From Cyrtodaria siliqua (taxonomy: Eukaryota > Mollusca > Bivalvia > Adapedonta > Hiatellidae), in the NCBI GenBank assembly GCA_037043455.1, contig JAWPHD010008282.1, positions 1 to 64,000 on the forward strand: a DNA stretch of 64,000 bases. The letters are read 5' to 3'. A model generated the notes under the pieces. That model was given only the letters and a program-made list of their open reading frames with translations. It was not told where the DNA came from and did no database searches. The translations under genes and the position numbers were made by a program. Positions 1 through 13,620 of the stretch are shown in pieces (position 1 is the stretch's first letter; each line of letters opens with the position of its first letter).

Positions 1-101
1 CTAGGATTGACTAGAAATCAAGAGCAACATTCCTGTGAAGTTTCATGAAAATCCTTCAAGTTGCTACAAAAAGTAGGCTTCACAAAAAAGTTTACAATAA
101 A

Positions 102-540
102 GAACTAGAAGGGTGTTCCATGGAACACTTGTGTCGCCTGCCATGTGCTTATTTCAGCAAGGTTAAATACCTTTCCAAGTAATGAGCTCGGTTAGGTTGC
201 AGGTTTAACGTTTTATGATAAGTGGCATAACTCTGTCAAGATGAATTGAATTGGATTTTAGTCACACCAACAGCTAAGGCCATACTTTCCAGCTTCCATT
301 ATCCGCCAGCTGGATAGCTTCCTCACATAAAGATTCTTAGGCCCATGAGGGATCGAACCCACAGCATTGATCTCAAGTCAGAGATGCTTGGCCACAGATG
401 CCCCTTGTCTGTCAAGACGAGTCGGAGTTATTGGAAATATGCCGAAGAAGTGCCTGAAGTTTCAGGAACTTTTCAAATACTTTCCAAGTTATGACCAAGG
501 TTAGAGTGAAGGTAAAATATGACGGACAATGTATGAACGG
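102..540 (+). repeat. Tandem-core interspersed element (same family as the right window end)
   Basis: It begins AACTAGAAGGGTGTTCCATG, as at 63537, and contains degenerate subunits (CATAACTCTGTCAAGATGAA; GGTTAGGTTGCAGGT). It is split by a SINE at 241-405. Same-orientation copies of one family thus lie at both ends of the window. There is no coding capacity. Confidence 0.65.
241..405 (-). mobile_element. tRNA-derived SINE (family 1), internally deleted
   Basis: This is the reverse complement of the family seen at 18505-18775. It keeps box B (GGTTCGATCC as gatcgaacc), the stretch AATCTTTATGTGAGGAAGCT, and the tail CTAAAATCCAATTCAATTCA. About 80 bp of the middle is missing. Confidence 0.7.
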
Positions 541-1462
541 ACAAAGTGATTAGTCAAGCTAAGCAGGCGACAAGAAAGACAATGAAATCAGCCACTGTAT
601 ATTATAATTCACAATATTTATTTAAAAACAAAATATATATATCTCAACAATACAAACAATTTACCACGTTAAACAATAAACAGACTTATTCCATTCAAGT
701 TGTTTTAGAATGTGTCGTTAAGGATTATAAAAAAAAAGCCAGAAGTTGAAAAAGAACTTGATATAACAGTGTTTTCACTGTTTTGAGAAGTGAACGAGTC
801 CTTTCTGTGAGTAGTGTATGGAGTTCTTTTTCTAGTTTCAACCTTTTATATCTCATTAAGTTGTGACTTATTTATAAACCTCCGACACATTCACTTCACC
901 ACCAAATATCACATAATTTATGGTATATGTTATTTATTTCCATTTTTAATGTTTTCTTATTTTTATATTCAAAATGAGGCGCACGAATACCATTGAAATG
1001 TTTATAATTGATGTAATTTTAAATCATAACTATTATTGTTTATAAACATCGTTTGGTGCGATGTAATGTCCACATTGTGTACGTGAATGGATTAGGCATG
1101 GTGGAAAATGAAGGGACACACAGCAATCTTCAAGTCTGTTTTTCCTTATGCATGAATTGTTTTGTTGAATATTGTGGAGTTAAATTATACTAATGGTGTG
1201 CCAATTTTTTAATATAATGCAAACATTATTTAAACTGCATAAAGTAAAATTGCCTCGATCATTAATATTTGTAATTGGCTACACATCGGATCATCGCTTT
1301 ATTTACTTCCACTGAAATGATTCTCATGAACTAAATTCCAAATTTCGGATGAAAATAAGCAAAGATTGTCGTGTATCCCTCTAAATGAATAAATCTTAAT
1401 CTAAATAGGCAAATCAAGAAGTTTTTCAATAAACATGTTAATACATTGGACACTCATGAGTT
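541..1462. other. AT-rich intergenic sequence, no gene
   Basis: Only short frames without coding character are present. An isolated MITE-end-like sequence (AAGGGACACACAGCAATC) sits at about 1112, in the same orientation as the left end of the element at 1463. Confidence 0.5.
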
Positions 1463-1700
1463 TTAAAGGGACACACGGCAATTTTGATTTTATAAAAACT
1501 TGCGGCGTCACATTAGTTTTTCTACATTGGTTCAATCATTAATTATAAATCATTGGACTGAATTGGGTTTTAAGGCGCACTAACTTGAATTGCATTTAAT
1601 TATATGAAAACAGGTTTAAAGTCAAAATCAAGCTGGTTCAATTCAGACGCATATTTTATTAATGCTCGATTAAAACAAAAATTGCAATGTGTCCCTTTAA
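1463..1700. mobile_element. MITE with TTAA ends and AGGGACAC terminal inverted repeats
   Basis: The left end TTAAAGGGACACACGGCAAT and the right end ATTGCAATGTGTCCCTTTAA are inverted repeats of about 30 bp with few mismatches. The TTAA at both ends is the piggyBac-type target site. It is 238 bp with no coding capacity. Related ends are at 26430, 34640 and 58712. Confidence 0.75.
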
Positions 1701-2586
1701 AAGTTCAGAGTTTAACTAGAAAATAACTATGGCATGAATGCCAAGTTTAAACGATGTCTGTCACCCCAACATATACAAAAACCCATTGAGATCTTGGTGC
1801 TTAGCAAACGTTGATTAGTATAATACAGGGACTACAATAAAGGAGGTTGATACGAAGTTCTACGGACTTAGGAAAAAGTGACCACAGCAAAATAAAATAC
1901 CCTGATATTTCCCTGATATTTCCCTGATTTTTCCCGACCCAGTACAACGTTTCCCCGATTCCCTGATTCCCTGCATCCTCCCCTTACAGCCATACCTTCA
2001 CCACCAAATACCATATATTTATGAGCATATTTAGATTTTCTCCCATTTTTAATGTTTTCTTATTTCATTTTTTTCAAACATGAATTTGTGTTTTGTTTAA
2101 GGTATTGCAGATAAAATTCCTGGAATTTTTCAATTTTTGCATTTTTTTCAAATTCCCAGATTTTTCCCTGCAGGGAATTTGTTTTTGCCATTTTTTCTTC
2201 TTTTTTTTCCCAAGAATTCACATGCCACGCTGAAAAGTGAAGTTGAAAATAGGGTTTTACAGTGCTCTAACATAAAGGTTATATGGCGCCAACAGAAATG
2301 GACATTCCAGGCTCACTCTCCATTTACATCGAGATAAAATATGCAGAATGGACCTAGAACCTTTTGACCTGCAAATTCTCTTGTAAACACTCTTTCGCTC
2401 AAGCCATTAGTGGCAGTGGACAAAGACTAAATTATCAAAAATAATGTGTTTTTTTAAGTATTGTGTGTTTAAAAATTAACGAGTAAATATAACTATTATA
2501 TAAATATTATATAAATATTATACGAAACATTTTACATGCATATGTTTATAATGTAAAATTACCTATGTAGAATAAATAAACCCTTG
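1701..2586. other. Non-coding, with a short 'ccctgatatt' tandem
   Basis: Three imperfect direct repeats of about 12 bp (CCCTGATATTTC) lie at about 1900-1965, then AT-rich sequence with poly-T runs. No gene is seen. Confidence 0.5.
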
Positions 2587-2764
2587 TTAATCTGGTACAT
2601 GTAAATAATGATGTATAAATAAACCTGGTAATAAGCCTAATCTGGTACATGTAAATAATGATGTATAAATAAACCTGGTAATAAGCCTAATCTGGTACAT
2701 GTAAATAATGATGTATAAATAAACCTGGTAATAAGCCTAATCTGGTACATGTAAATAATAATGT
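2587..2764 (+). repeat. 50-bp tandem repeat, about 3.5 copies
   Basis: TCTGGTACATG recurs at 2591, 2641, 2691 and 2741, exactly 50 bp apart, with identical intervening sequence from the second copy. Open frames across it are repeat effects. Confidence 0.9.
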
Positions 2765-3214
2765 TATTGTGCTTCAAGTCCAACCAACAACAGCCACATC
2801 TTACAACATAATGTACACTGTTCCTGAAACTACTGACGACGAGGTATATATTTATAACTTGCACATTTTGAGAATCAGAACTCTTTTAGACACAATACAA
2901 AGTTTAAATAAACCAGGCCGAACCCCAAAACTGGACCGTCTAATTAAAAGTTACCAACAATTGGCACACATAAAATAAAAAGAACATTTTTTGTTTTGAC
3001 GTTCGCACTGGTGGTGAACATATGTTTTCTTACTTCGCGATGAAATAACGTCTGTTATTCACTCCAAACAACAACATCCTCTATATATGAACCACAAGAG
3101 TTAGGAATAAACAGTACGAGTAATTTTAATTGGCACATATAAAACAAATATCCTCTACATATGAACCGCAAAAGTTAGAAACAAACAGTTACAAGTAATT
3201 TTAATTGGCATATA

Positions 3215-3308
3215 TGTTATTATATGACCTGAACACTTGGAAGGAGTTTCGATAAATGGTTTTGTAGTGTAACTTTGCCTTTATTTGGCAGGTTAGTTTC
3301 TTTACGGC
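3215..3308 (-). mobile_element. Fragment of the CCCGCCAAATA MITE family
   Basis: Reverse complement of the left part of the elements at 39208 and 39784 (GGTTAGTTTCTTTACGGC end; GTTTTGTAGTGTAACTTTGC). Only the terminal 95 bp is present. Confidence 0.65.
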
Positions 3309-4149
3309 AACAATGACCACGCAGCTGTGAATTACTTTTCCTCTTTTATTGTTTTTAGAGTTTTCCTTTTTAAACAATTATACTTATAATCCAGAATTCC
3401 ACGCTGCTCATATAAGACTGATGTCGAGATGCTCACTGTGATAAACTATACAGACCAACCGCAGTGAAGACAAGGAGTATCTGAAATTATCATAATCTAT
3501 TTATACATTTTAAATAATTTTAACTTTAATGTTTTTTTGCATTATTAAACTTTATCAGCAGATGATGTAATGTCAGCAACATTTTTTAACATCTTGACAA
3601 TCAATTTTTGTGTTCGGAGTTCATAATATTTAACGATTATGAATACTTTTCCATTGGCACTTGAGCAAATATTTTAAAAAATAAGTCAAAATAATATACC
3701 CTTACTGTCTATGGTAATAAAGATAGTTGAAACCACCATTGTTTCGAAGGCTGTGTCTTTGTCAAATTAACGATTTGTTTCAAATCCTTTACACCATTCG
3801 TTCAGATTCCAATTTATCACAATATATTGAAAGTTTGCACAAGTAACATCACAGATTGCTACCATTACATTTCCTACATACGGTTGTACTCAAAGAAGTG
3901 ATCCGACTGGATGTTTTGACAGTAAAAACATATTCTAAACTGATGATATACCTTTTAATACTATATAATACAAACAGTAAGCTGCCTGCTCTGGATCATG
4001 CATACATCAATATTCCATTCTCTGAAAATAGACAAAAATAATCAAATAATTTGTCCTTGCATGGCCCAGTAGACAAGATGGTGGACATCAAACCAGTGCT
4101 TGGCAAGACAAGTTCATCAGTTGGATGGGGACATTAACCGGGTGGTAGT
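3309..4149. other. Non-coding, no feature recognised
   Basis: AT-rich sequence with short frames only. I see no splice-bounded exon and no repeat family member. Confidence 0.45.
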
Positions 4150-4300
4150 CTGTATCAGAATCTATTCTCAGAGCATCAATTCAATAGTAAGCTTAGGACA
4201 GGTTCTCGGATTCCAATGTATCCTCTCTCTCTGGGATGGCTCCAAATAAATATACTGTGTTGACGAGTCCTTAAACAACAGTCAGTTCACATAATTCTTT
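4150..4300 (+). mobile_element. SINE family 2, 3' part, diverged
   Basis: AATGTATCCTCTCTCTCTGG and ATACTGTGTTGACGAG followed by CCTTAAACAACAGTCAGTTC match, with changes, the 3' part of the minus-strand SINE at 51790-52110. The tRNA-like head is missing. Confidence 0.6.
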
Positions 4301-5374
4301 ACAACTACAGGTGGAGATTGTACAATTTGTCCCAAAACGCTTTATGTTGTGACAAGGCTTCTGGACCAGTGCATGCTTACAAATGCAAATATTTATTAGA
4401 AACTATTCCCCGCTTTAGCGCTTAATTACAATCACATAAAAAAGTATAGTGTGTAAAATGTCGAGATCACTGATTTTCTTTTATTAGGAACATGTTGATG
4501 TCATGCAGATGTTAGTTTGGTATTGTGAGAAAATGAGTTATCTAAACTAAATTATCAGAGTATGACAAGTAGGTCAATGTCATATAACATTAACCTTTTG
4601 GTAGGCATGGCTTTCGCTAACTGTGTCAATAACAAACCTGAATGTGAAACTTGAAAGTACAAAAACTAGGTCAGGAACATACCAGCTGGCTAACTAACAT
4701 TTATGGTGGGGCATAAAATAAGTCTGGTCATTATATCACAAGAATTATTATCAGACACATCTTTATCAACTAAACAGACTGCAACTTAAATGTTTACAAT
4801 ATAAATGTTTTATCAAAAACATAAATTTTGCAGTGCATTACTGATAAAGAGGAGTTCAGAAAGAAATGGATTTAAATGTTTTGACACCCCAACATTGTTT
4901 CATAATTTATTATGTTTATATATTATATCAAATTTATAACGTTAATACCTTCAAAGTTATAAAGATCCACTACCTTTTTTTTTTGGAAAATTCTTCACAT
5001 GAATCCATTAATCCATTCTGAATCAGCCAGATCTCGTGCTTCTGATGATTTTAGTTCTAGTCCATTCTTTGTTCCCACCTCCATAGCACGAGAGAATGAC
5101 TGGATATGGAAATTACAGTTGCAAAATAAAGAACTGAAAAAAAAGGTAAATGATTAACATGAATCAAGTAAAGGAACTTGTGTGGTGATTTTATTAACAA
5201 GAAAAATATTGGTAGATGCAGATCATCCTGTAATAAAAAATTAGTAGTAGTAGTAATATTGTCTGGCATCTATAACCAACAAACTGAAAAAATGAGTCGA
5301 TGCATGTTCATAGAATAAATAGTCCAGTCTACTAACTGGGTTGTGACTGAATCCATCCAGCAAAATGATTGTTA
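4301..5374. other. Non-coding, no feature recognised
   Basis: AT-rich sequence. The short minus frame at 5057-5269 has no recognisable domain and no support. Confidence 0.45.
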
Positions 5375-5468
5375 TTAAATGACCTGAACACTTGGATAGA
5401 GTGTTGATAAACAGTTTTGTAGAGTAATTTTGTCGTTATTTGGCGGGTTAGTTTCTTTAAGGCAAGAA
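5375..5468 (-). mobile_element. Second fragment of the CCCGCCAAATA MITE family
   Basis: ATTTTGTCGTTATTTGGCGG followed by GTTAGTTTCTTTAAGGC is the reverse complement of the family's left end. It is about the same length as the fragment at 3215. Confidence 0.65.
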
Positions 5469-5994
5469 GAATGATTGCACAGCTGTGGATCACTTAAATT
5501 TCCTTTTTTATTGTTTTTGTGTTTTCTTTTTTTAAATGTCGTGACTTCTAGAAAAATCTAAAAACGAAACAATGGGTTCAATTCACTTCTTGTCTTTCAT
5601 ATGGTCAAACCAACATTGCATGAGCAATGTGAATTAGAACACTGTCATACAACTGCAAAAAAAAGGAAGAAAAAAATTAGTAAAACAAATCCTGCAGCAC
5701 GACATTAGTGACACACGACACACGACACTACATGCATCTTCTGTGGGTTCTTCAGCGATTTTCAAATTTCAACTTTTTTTTCTTTCATCATGTGCACGGC
5801 ATTGTGTTATCATCTGTGGCTTCCTTCATAGACAGCTGCCGTCTACAAGTTTGGTCGACCAAAATCCTGTTAAGGCTTAATCTTCTTTTGTTGACTGCAA
5901 GGCTGTTGTTCTTTTCGTCATGGCATAAATACCAACTGCTAATCAGGATCTCTACTAATGTTTGAGTCATATGTACATTTAAACAAGATACCAA

Positions 5995-6060
5995 GCATAG
6001 TGGAGCGCAGTGGTCTAGTTGTAGAGCGTAGGACCCATGATCCAAATTGTGGGTTCGATC
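5995..6060 (+). mobile_element. tRNA-like sequence (SINE head or tRNA pseudogene)
   Basis: A box A-like GTGGTCTAGTTGTAGAG and a box B-like GGGTTCGATC are spaced about 30 bp apart, followed directly by the minisatellite. The acceptor stem is not convincing, so a functional tRNA is unlikely. Confidence 0.5.
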
Positions 6061-6320
6061 ATAACCATAAACATAAAGGTTTCCAGCATCTCTGTAACAT
6101 AAATAAAGGTTTCCATTAATGTAACATAAATAAAGGTTTCCAGCATCTCTGTAACTTAAATAAAGGTTTCCAGCATTAATGTAACATAAATAAAGGTTTC
6201 CAGCATCTCTGTAACATCAATGAAGGTTTCCAGCATTACTGTAACATAAATAAAGGTTTCCAGCATCTCTGTAACATCAATAAAGATTTCCAGCATTACT
6301 GTAACATAAATAAAGGTTTC

Positions 6321-6676
6321 CGGCAAAAGATCCTAAATGTAAGAATTTATAAATTATCCCCACCCGCACCCAACACCGTACAACTCTTATAAGCTAACTG
6401 ATCCAGGTCTGGTTGTCACGAAAAAACAGCAGACATCCTTATTTAACAATGAAAACAGCCAACAGAAAACAGCCAGGCTTACAACAGCCAGACATAAGCC
6501 CAACTTATTCCCGGTCTGGTTTTCACTAAAAAACAGCAAACATCCTAATTTTAGCAATTTGCAACTTTCAAGCTGTCGAGTTATGTTAAAAGATCCTCAA
6601 TGTAAGAATTTATAAATTATCCCACCCGCACGCAACACTGTACAACTCTTAATCTAGTTACAATCCTCTTGGGGAT
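6321..6676 (+). repeat. Minisatellite spacer 1 (356 bp)
   Basis: Runs from CGGCAAAAGATCCTAAATGT to CTTGGGGATCAT. It holds an internal direct repeat: AAGATCCTAAATGTAAGAAT and AAGATCCTCAATGTAAGAAT lie about 260 bp apart. Similar sequence occurs outside the array at 17985-18130 and in the 19-23 kb block. Confidence 0.9.
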
Positions 6677-8381
6677 CATCTCTGAAACATAAATAAAGGT
6701 TTCCAGCATCTCTGTAACATAAATAAAGGTTTCCAGCATTATTGTAACATAAATAAAGGTTTCCAGCATCTCTGTAACATCAATAAAGGTTTCCAGCATC
6801 TCCGTAACATAAATAAAGGTTTCCAGCATCTCCGTAACATCAATAAAGGTTTCCAGCATCTCCGTAACATAAATAAAGGTTTCCAGCATCTCCGTAACAT
6901 CAATAAAGGTTTCCAGCATCTCCGTAAAATCAATAAAGGTTTCCAGCATCTCTGTAACATAAATAAAGGTTTCCAGCATTAATGTAACATAAATAAAGGT
7001 TTCCAGCATCTCTGTAACATAAATAAAGGTTTCCAGCATCTCTGTAACATAAATAAAGGTTTCCAGCATCTCTGTAACATAAATAAAGGTTTCCAGCATC
7101 TCTGTAACTTAAATAAAGGTTTCCAGCATTAATGTAACATAAATAAAGGTTTCCAGCATCTCTGTAACATAAATAAAGGTTTCCAGCATTAATGTAACAT
7201 AAATAAAGGTTTCCAGCATCTCTGTAACTTAAATAAAGGTTTCCAGCATTAATGTAACATAAATAAAGGTTTCCAGCAACTCTGTAACATCAATAAAGGT
7301 TTCCAGCATCTCTAACATAAATAAAGGTTTCCAGCATCTCTGTAACATAAATAAAGGTTTCCAGCATCTCCGTAACATAAATAAAGGTTTCCAGCATCTC
7401 CGTAACATCAATAAAGGTTTCCAGCATCTATGTAACATAAATAAAGGTTTCCAGCATCTCTGTAACATCAATAAAGGTTTCCAGCATCTCTGTAACATAA
7501 ATAAAGGTTTCCAGCATTAATGTAACATAAATAAAGGTTTCCAGCATCTCTGTAACTTAAATAAAGGTTTCCAGCATTAATGTAACATAAATAAAGGTTT
7601 CCAGCATCTCTGTAACATCAATAAAGGTTTCCAGAATCTCTGTAACATAAATAAAGGTTTCCAGCATCTCTGTAACATAAATAAAGGTTTCCAGCATCTC
7701 TGTAACATAAATAAAGGTTTCCAGCATCTCTGTAACATCAATAAAGGTTTCCAGCATCTCTGTAACTTAAATAAAGGTTTCCAGCATTAATGTAACATAA
7801 ATAAAGGTTTCCAGCATCTCTGTAACATAAATAAAGGTTTCCAGCATTAATGTAACATAAATAAAGGTTTCCAGCATCTCTGTAACTTAAATAAAGGTTT
7901 CCAGCATCTCTGTAACTTAAATAAAGGTTTCCAGCATTAAAGTAACATAAATAAAGGTTTCCTGCATCTCTGTAACATCAATAAAGGTTTCCAGCATCTC
8001 TGTAACATCAATAAAGGTTTCCAGCATCTCTGTTTCATAAATAAAGGTTTCCAGCATCTCCGTAACATAAATAAAGGTTTCCAGCATCTCCGTAACATCA
8101 ATAAAGGTTTCCAGCATCTATGTAACATAAATAAAGGTTTCCAGCATCTCTGTAACATAAATAAAGGTTTCCAGCATCTCTGTAACATAAATAAAGGTTT
8201 CCAGCATCTCTGTAACATAAATAAAGGTTTCCAGCATCTCTGTAACATAATTAAAGGTTTCCAGCATCTCAGTAACATAAATAAAGGTTTCCAGCATTAC
8301 TGTAACATAAATAAAGATTTCCAGCATCTCTGTAACATCAATAAAGATTTCCAGCATTACTGTAACATAAATAAAGGTTTC

Positions 8382-8737
8382 CGGCAAAAGATCCTAAATG
8401 TAAGAATTTATAAATTATCCCCACCCGCACCCAACACCGTACAACTCTTATAAGCTGACTGATCCAGGTCTGGTTTTCACGAAAAAACAGCAGACATCCT
8501 TATTTAACAATGAAAACAGCCAACAGAAAACAGCCAGGCTTACAACAGCCAGACATAAGCCCAACTTATTCCCGGTCTGGTTTTCACTAAAAAACAGCAA
8601 ACATCCTAATTTTAGCAATTTGCAACTTTCAAGCTGTCGAGTTATGTTAAAAGATCCTCAATGTAAGAATTTATAAATTATCCCACCCGCACGCAACACT
8701 GTACAACTCTTAATCTAGTTACAATCCTCTTGGGGAT
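8382..8737 (+). repeat. Minisatellite spacer 2
   Basis: Near-identical to spacer 1, same 356-bp length, 2061 bp downstream of it. Confidence 0.9.
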
Positions 8738-9604
8738 CATCTCTGAAACATAAATAAAGGTTTCCAGCATCTCTGTAACATAAATAAAGGTTTCCAGCAT
8801 TATTGTAACATAAATAAAGGTTTCCAGCATTATTGTAACATAAATAAAGATTTCCAGCATCTCTGTAACATAAATAAAGGTTTCCAGCATTAATGTAACA
8901 TAAATAAAGGTTTCCAGCATCTCTGTAACATAAATAAAGGTTTCCAGCATCTCTGTAACATAAATAAAGGTTTCCAGCATTAATGTAACATAAATAAAGG
9001 TTTCCAGCATCTCTGTAACTTAAATAAAGGTTTCCAGCATTAATGTAACATAAATAAAGGTTTCCAGCATCTCTGTAACATAAATAAAGGTTTCCAGCAT
9101 TAATGTAACATAAATAAAGGTTTCCAGCATTAATGTAACATAAATAAAGGTTTCCTGCATCTCTGTAACATCAATAAAGGTTTCCAGCATCTCTGTAACA
9201 TAAATAAAGGTTTCCAGCATCTCTGTTTCATAAATAAAGGTTTCCAGCATCTCCGTAACATAAATAAAGGTTTCCAGCATCTCCGTAACATCAATAAAGG
9301 TTTCCAGCATCTATGTAACATAAATAAAGGTTTCCAGCATCTCTGTAACATAAATAAAGGTTTCCAGCATCTCTGTAACATCAATAAAGGTTTCCAGCAT
9401 CTCTGTAACATAAATAAAGGTTTCCAGCATCTCTGTAACATAAATAAAGGTTTCCAGCATCTCTGTAACATAAATAAAGGTTTCCAGCATCTCAGTAACA
9501 TAAATAAAGGTTTCCAGCATTACTGTAACATAAATAAAGATTTCCAGCATCTCTGTAACATCAATAAAGATTTCCAGCATTACTGTAACATAAATAAAGG
9601 TTTC

Positions 9605-9960
9605 CGGCAAAAGATCCTAAATGTAAGAATTTATAAATTATCCCCACCCGCACCCAACACCGTACAACTCTTATAAGCTGACTGATCCAGGTCTGGTTTT
9701 CACGAAAAAACAGCAGACATCCTTATTTAACAATGAAAACAGCCAACAGAAAACAGCCAGGCTTACAACAGCCAGACATAAGCCCAACTTATTCCCGGTC
9801 TGGTTTTCACTAAAAAACAGCAAACATCCTAATTTTAGCAATTTGTAACTTTCAAGCTGTCTAGTTATGTTAAAAGATCCTCAATGTAAGAATTTATAAA
9901 TTATCCCACCCGCACGCAACACTGTACAACTCTTAATCTAGTTACAATCCTCTAGGGGAT
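9605..9960 (+). repeat. Minisatellite spacer 3
   Basis: Near-identical copy, 1223 bp after spacer 2. It has small private changes (AGCTGTCTAG for AGCTGTCGAG; CTCTAGGGGA for CTCTTGGGGA). Confidence 0.9.
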
Positions 9961-10737
9961 CATCTCTGAAACATAAATAAAGGTTTCCAGCATCTCTGTA
10001 ACATAAATAAAGGTTTCCAGCATTATTGTAACATAAATAAAGGTTTCCAGCATTAATGTAACATAAATAAAGGTTTCCAGCATCTCTGTAACTTAAATAA
10101 AGGTTTCCAGCATTAATGTAACATAAATAAAGGTTTCCAGCATCTCTGTAACATAAATAAAGGTTTCCAGCATTAATGTAACATAAATAAAGGTTTCCAG
10201 CATCTCTGTAACTTAAATAAAGGTTTCCAGCATCTCTGTTTCATAAATAAAGGTTTCCAGCATCTCCGTAACATAAATAAAGGTTTCCAGCATCTCCGTA
10301 ACATCAATAAAGGTTTCCAGCATCTATGTAACACGAATAAAGGTTTCCAGCATCTCTGTAACATAAATAAAGGTTTCCAGCATCTCTGTAACATAAATAA
10401 AGGTTTCCAGCATCTCTGTAACATAAATAAAGGTTTCCAGCATCTCCGTAACATCAATAAAGGTTTCCAGCATCTATGTAACATAAATAAAGGTTTGCAG
10501 CATCTCTGTAACATAAATAAAGGTTTCCAGCATCTCTGTAACATAAATAAAGGTTTCCAGCATCTCTGTAACATAAATAAAGGTTTCCAGCATCTCTGTA
10601 ACATAAATAAAGGTTTCCAGCATCTCAGTAACATAAATAAAGGTTTCCAGCATTACTGTAACATAAATAATGATTTCCAGCATCTCTGTAACATCAATAA
10701 AGATTTCCAGCATTACTGTAACATAAATAAAGGTTTC

Positions 10738-11093
10738 CGGCAAAAGATCCTAAATGTAAGAACTTATAAATTATCCCCACCCGCACCCAACACCGTACAA
10801 CTCTTATAAGCTGACTGATCCAGGTCTGGTTTTCACGAAAAAACAGCAGACATCCTTATTTAACAATGAAAACAGCCAACAGAAAACAGCCAGGCTTACA
10901 ACAGCCAGACATAAGCCCAACTTATTCCCGGTCTGGTTTTCACTAAAAAACAGCAAACATCCTAATTTTAGCAATTTGTAACTTTCAAGCTGTCGAGTTA
11001 TGTTAAAAGATCCTCAATGTAAGAATTTAAAAATTATCCCACCCGCACGCAACACTGTACAACTCTTAATCTAGTTACAATCCTCTTGGGGAT
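10738..11093 (+). repeat. Minisatellite spacer 4
   Basis: Near-identical copy, 1133 bp after spacer 3. Confidence 0.9.
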
Positions 11094-12050
11094 CATCTCT
11101 GAAACATAAATAAAAGTTTCCAGCATCTCTGTAACATAAATAAAGGTTTCCAGCATTATTGTAACATAAATAAAGGTTTCCAGCATCTCTGTAACTTAAA
11201 TAAAGGTTTCCAGCATTACTGTAACATAAATAAAGGTTTCCAGCATCTCTGTAACATAAATAAAGGTTTCCAGCATTAATGTAACATAAATAAAGGTTTC
11301 CAGCATCTCTGTAACTTAAATAAAGGTTTCCAGCATCTCTGTTTCATAAATAAAGGTTTCCAGCATCTCCGTAACATAAATAAAGGTTTCCAGCATCTCC
11401 GTAACATCAATAAAGGTTTCCAGCATCTATGTAACATAAATAAAGGTTTCCAGCATCTCTGTAACATCAATAAAGGTTTCCAGCATCTCTGTAACTTAAA
11501 TAAAGGTTTCCAGCATTAATGTAACATAAATAAAGGTTTCCAGCATCTCTGTAACATAAATAAAGGTTTCCAGCATTAATGTAACATAAATAAAGGTTTC
11601 CAGCATCTCTGTAACTTAAATAAAGGTTTCCAGCATCTCTGTAACTTAAATAAAGGTTTCCAGCATTAAAGTAACATAAATAAAGGTTTCCTGCATCTCT
11701 GTAACATCAATAAAGGTTTCCAGCATCTCTGTAACATCAATAAAGGTTTCCAGCATCTCTGTTTCATAAATAAAGGTTTCCAGCATCTCCGTAACATAAA
11801 TAAAGGTTTCCAGCATCTCCGTAACATCAATAAAGGTTTCCAGCATCTATGTAACATAAATAAAGGTTTCCAGCATCTCTGTAACATAAATAAAGGTTTC
11901 CAGCATCTCTGTAACATAAATAAAGGTTTCCAGCATCTCTGTAACATAAATAAAGGTTTCCAGCATTACTGTAACATAAATAAAGATTTCCAGCATCTCT
12001 GTAACATCAATAAAGATTTCCAGCATTACTGTAACATAAATAAAGGTTTC

Positions 12051-12406
12051 CGGCAAAAGATCCTAAATGTAAGAATTTATAAATTATCCCCACCCGCACC
12101 CAACACCGTACAACTCTTATAAGCTGACTGATCCAGGTCTGGTTTTCACGAAAAAACAGCAGACATCCTTATTTAACAATGAAAACAGCCAACAGAAAAC
12201 AGCCAGGCTTACAACAGCCAGACATAAGCCCAACTTATTCCCGGTCTGGTTTTCACTAAAAAACAGCAAACATCCTAATTTTAGCAATTTGTAACTTTCA
12301 AGCTGTCGAGTTATGTTAAAAGATCCTCAATGTAAGAATTTATAAATTATCCCACCCGCACGCAACACTGTACAACTCTTAATCTAGTTACAATCCTCTT
12401 GGGGAT
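12051..12406 (+). repeat. Minisatellite spacer 5
   Basis: Near-identical copy, 1313 bp after spacer 4. The distances between spacers differ by multiples of 30 (allowing for one 2-bp deletion), so the arrays expand and contract by whole monomers between fixed spacers. Confidence 0.9.
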
Positions 12407-13140
12407 CATCTCTGAAACATAAATAAAGGTTTCCAGCATCTCTGTAACATAAATAAAGGTTTCCAGCATTATTGTAACATAAATAAAGGTTTCCAGCATT
12501 ATTGTAACATAAATAAAGGTTTCCAGCATCTCTGTAACATAATTAAAGGTTTCCAGCATTAATGTAACATAAATAAAGGTTTCCAGCACCTCTGTAACAT
12601 AAATAAAGGTTTCCAGCATCTCTGTAACATAAATAAAGGTTTCCAGCATTAATGTAACATAAATAAAGGTTTCCAGCACCTCTGTAACATAAATAAAGGT
12701 TTCCAGCATTATTGTAACATAAATAAAGGTTTCCAGCATCTCTGTAACATAAATAAAGGTTTCCAGCATTAATGTAACATAAATAAAGGTTTCCAGCATC
12801 TCTGTAACATAAATAAAGATTTCCAGCATCTCTGTAACATAAATAAAGGTTTCAAGCATTAATGTAACATAAATAAAGGTTTCCAGCATCTCTGTAACTT
12901 AAATAAAGGTTTCCAGCATCTCTGTAACATATATAAAGGTTTCCAGCATCTCTGTTTCATAAATAAAGGTTTCCAGCATCTCCGTAACATAAATAAAGGT
13001 TTCCAGCATCTCCGTAACATCAATAAAGGTTTCCAGGATCTATGTGACATAAATAAAGGTTTCCAGCATCTCTGTAACATAAATAAAGGTTTCCAGCATC
13101 TCTGTAACATAAATAAAGGTTTCCAGCATTAATGTAACAT

Positions 13141-13620
13141 AAATAAAGGTTTCCAGCATCTCTGTAACTTAAATAAAGGTTTCCAGCATCTCTGTAACAT
13201 AAAGAAAGGTTTCCAGCATTAATGTAACATAAATAAAGGTTTCCAGCATTAATGTAACATAAATAAAGGTTTCCAGCATTAATGTAACATAAATAAAGGT
13301 TTCCAGCATCTCTGTAACTTAAATAAAGGTTTCCAGCATTAATGTAACATAAATAAAGGTGTCCAGCATCTCTGTAACATCAATAAAGGTTTCCAGCATC
13401 TCTGTAACTTAAATAAAGGTTTCCAGCATCTCTGTAACATAAAGAAAGGTTTCCAGCATTAATGTAACATAAATAAAGGTTTCCAGCATTAATGTAACAT
13501 AAATAAAGGTTTCCAGCATTAATGTAACATAAATAAAGGTTTCCAGCATCTCTGTAACTTAAATAAAGGTTTCCAGCATTAATGTAACATAAATAAAGGT
13601 GTCCAGCATCTCTGTAACAT
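13141..13620 (+). repeat. Higher-order duplication inside the minisatellite, period 240 bp
   Basis: The variants AAAGAAAGG (13201, 13441) and GGTGTCCAGC (about 13360, 13600) recur 240 bp (eight monomers) apart in the same order. A 150-bp (five-monomer) pattern marked by TATGTAACAT follows at 13750-14060. Confidence 0.8.
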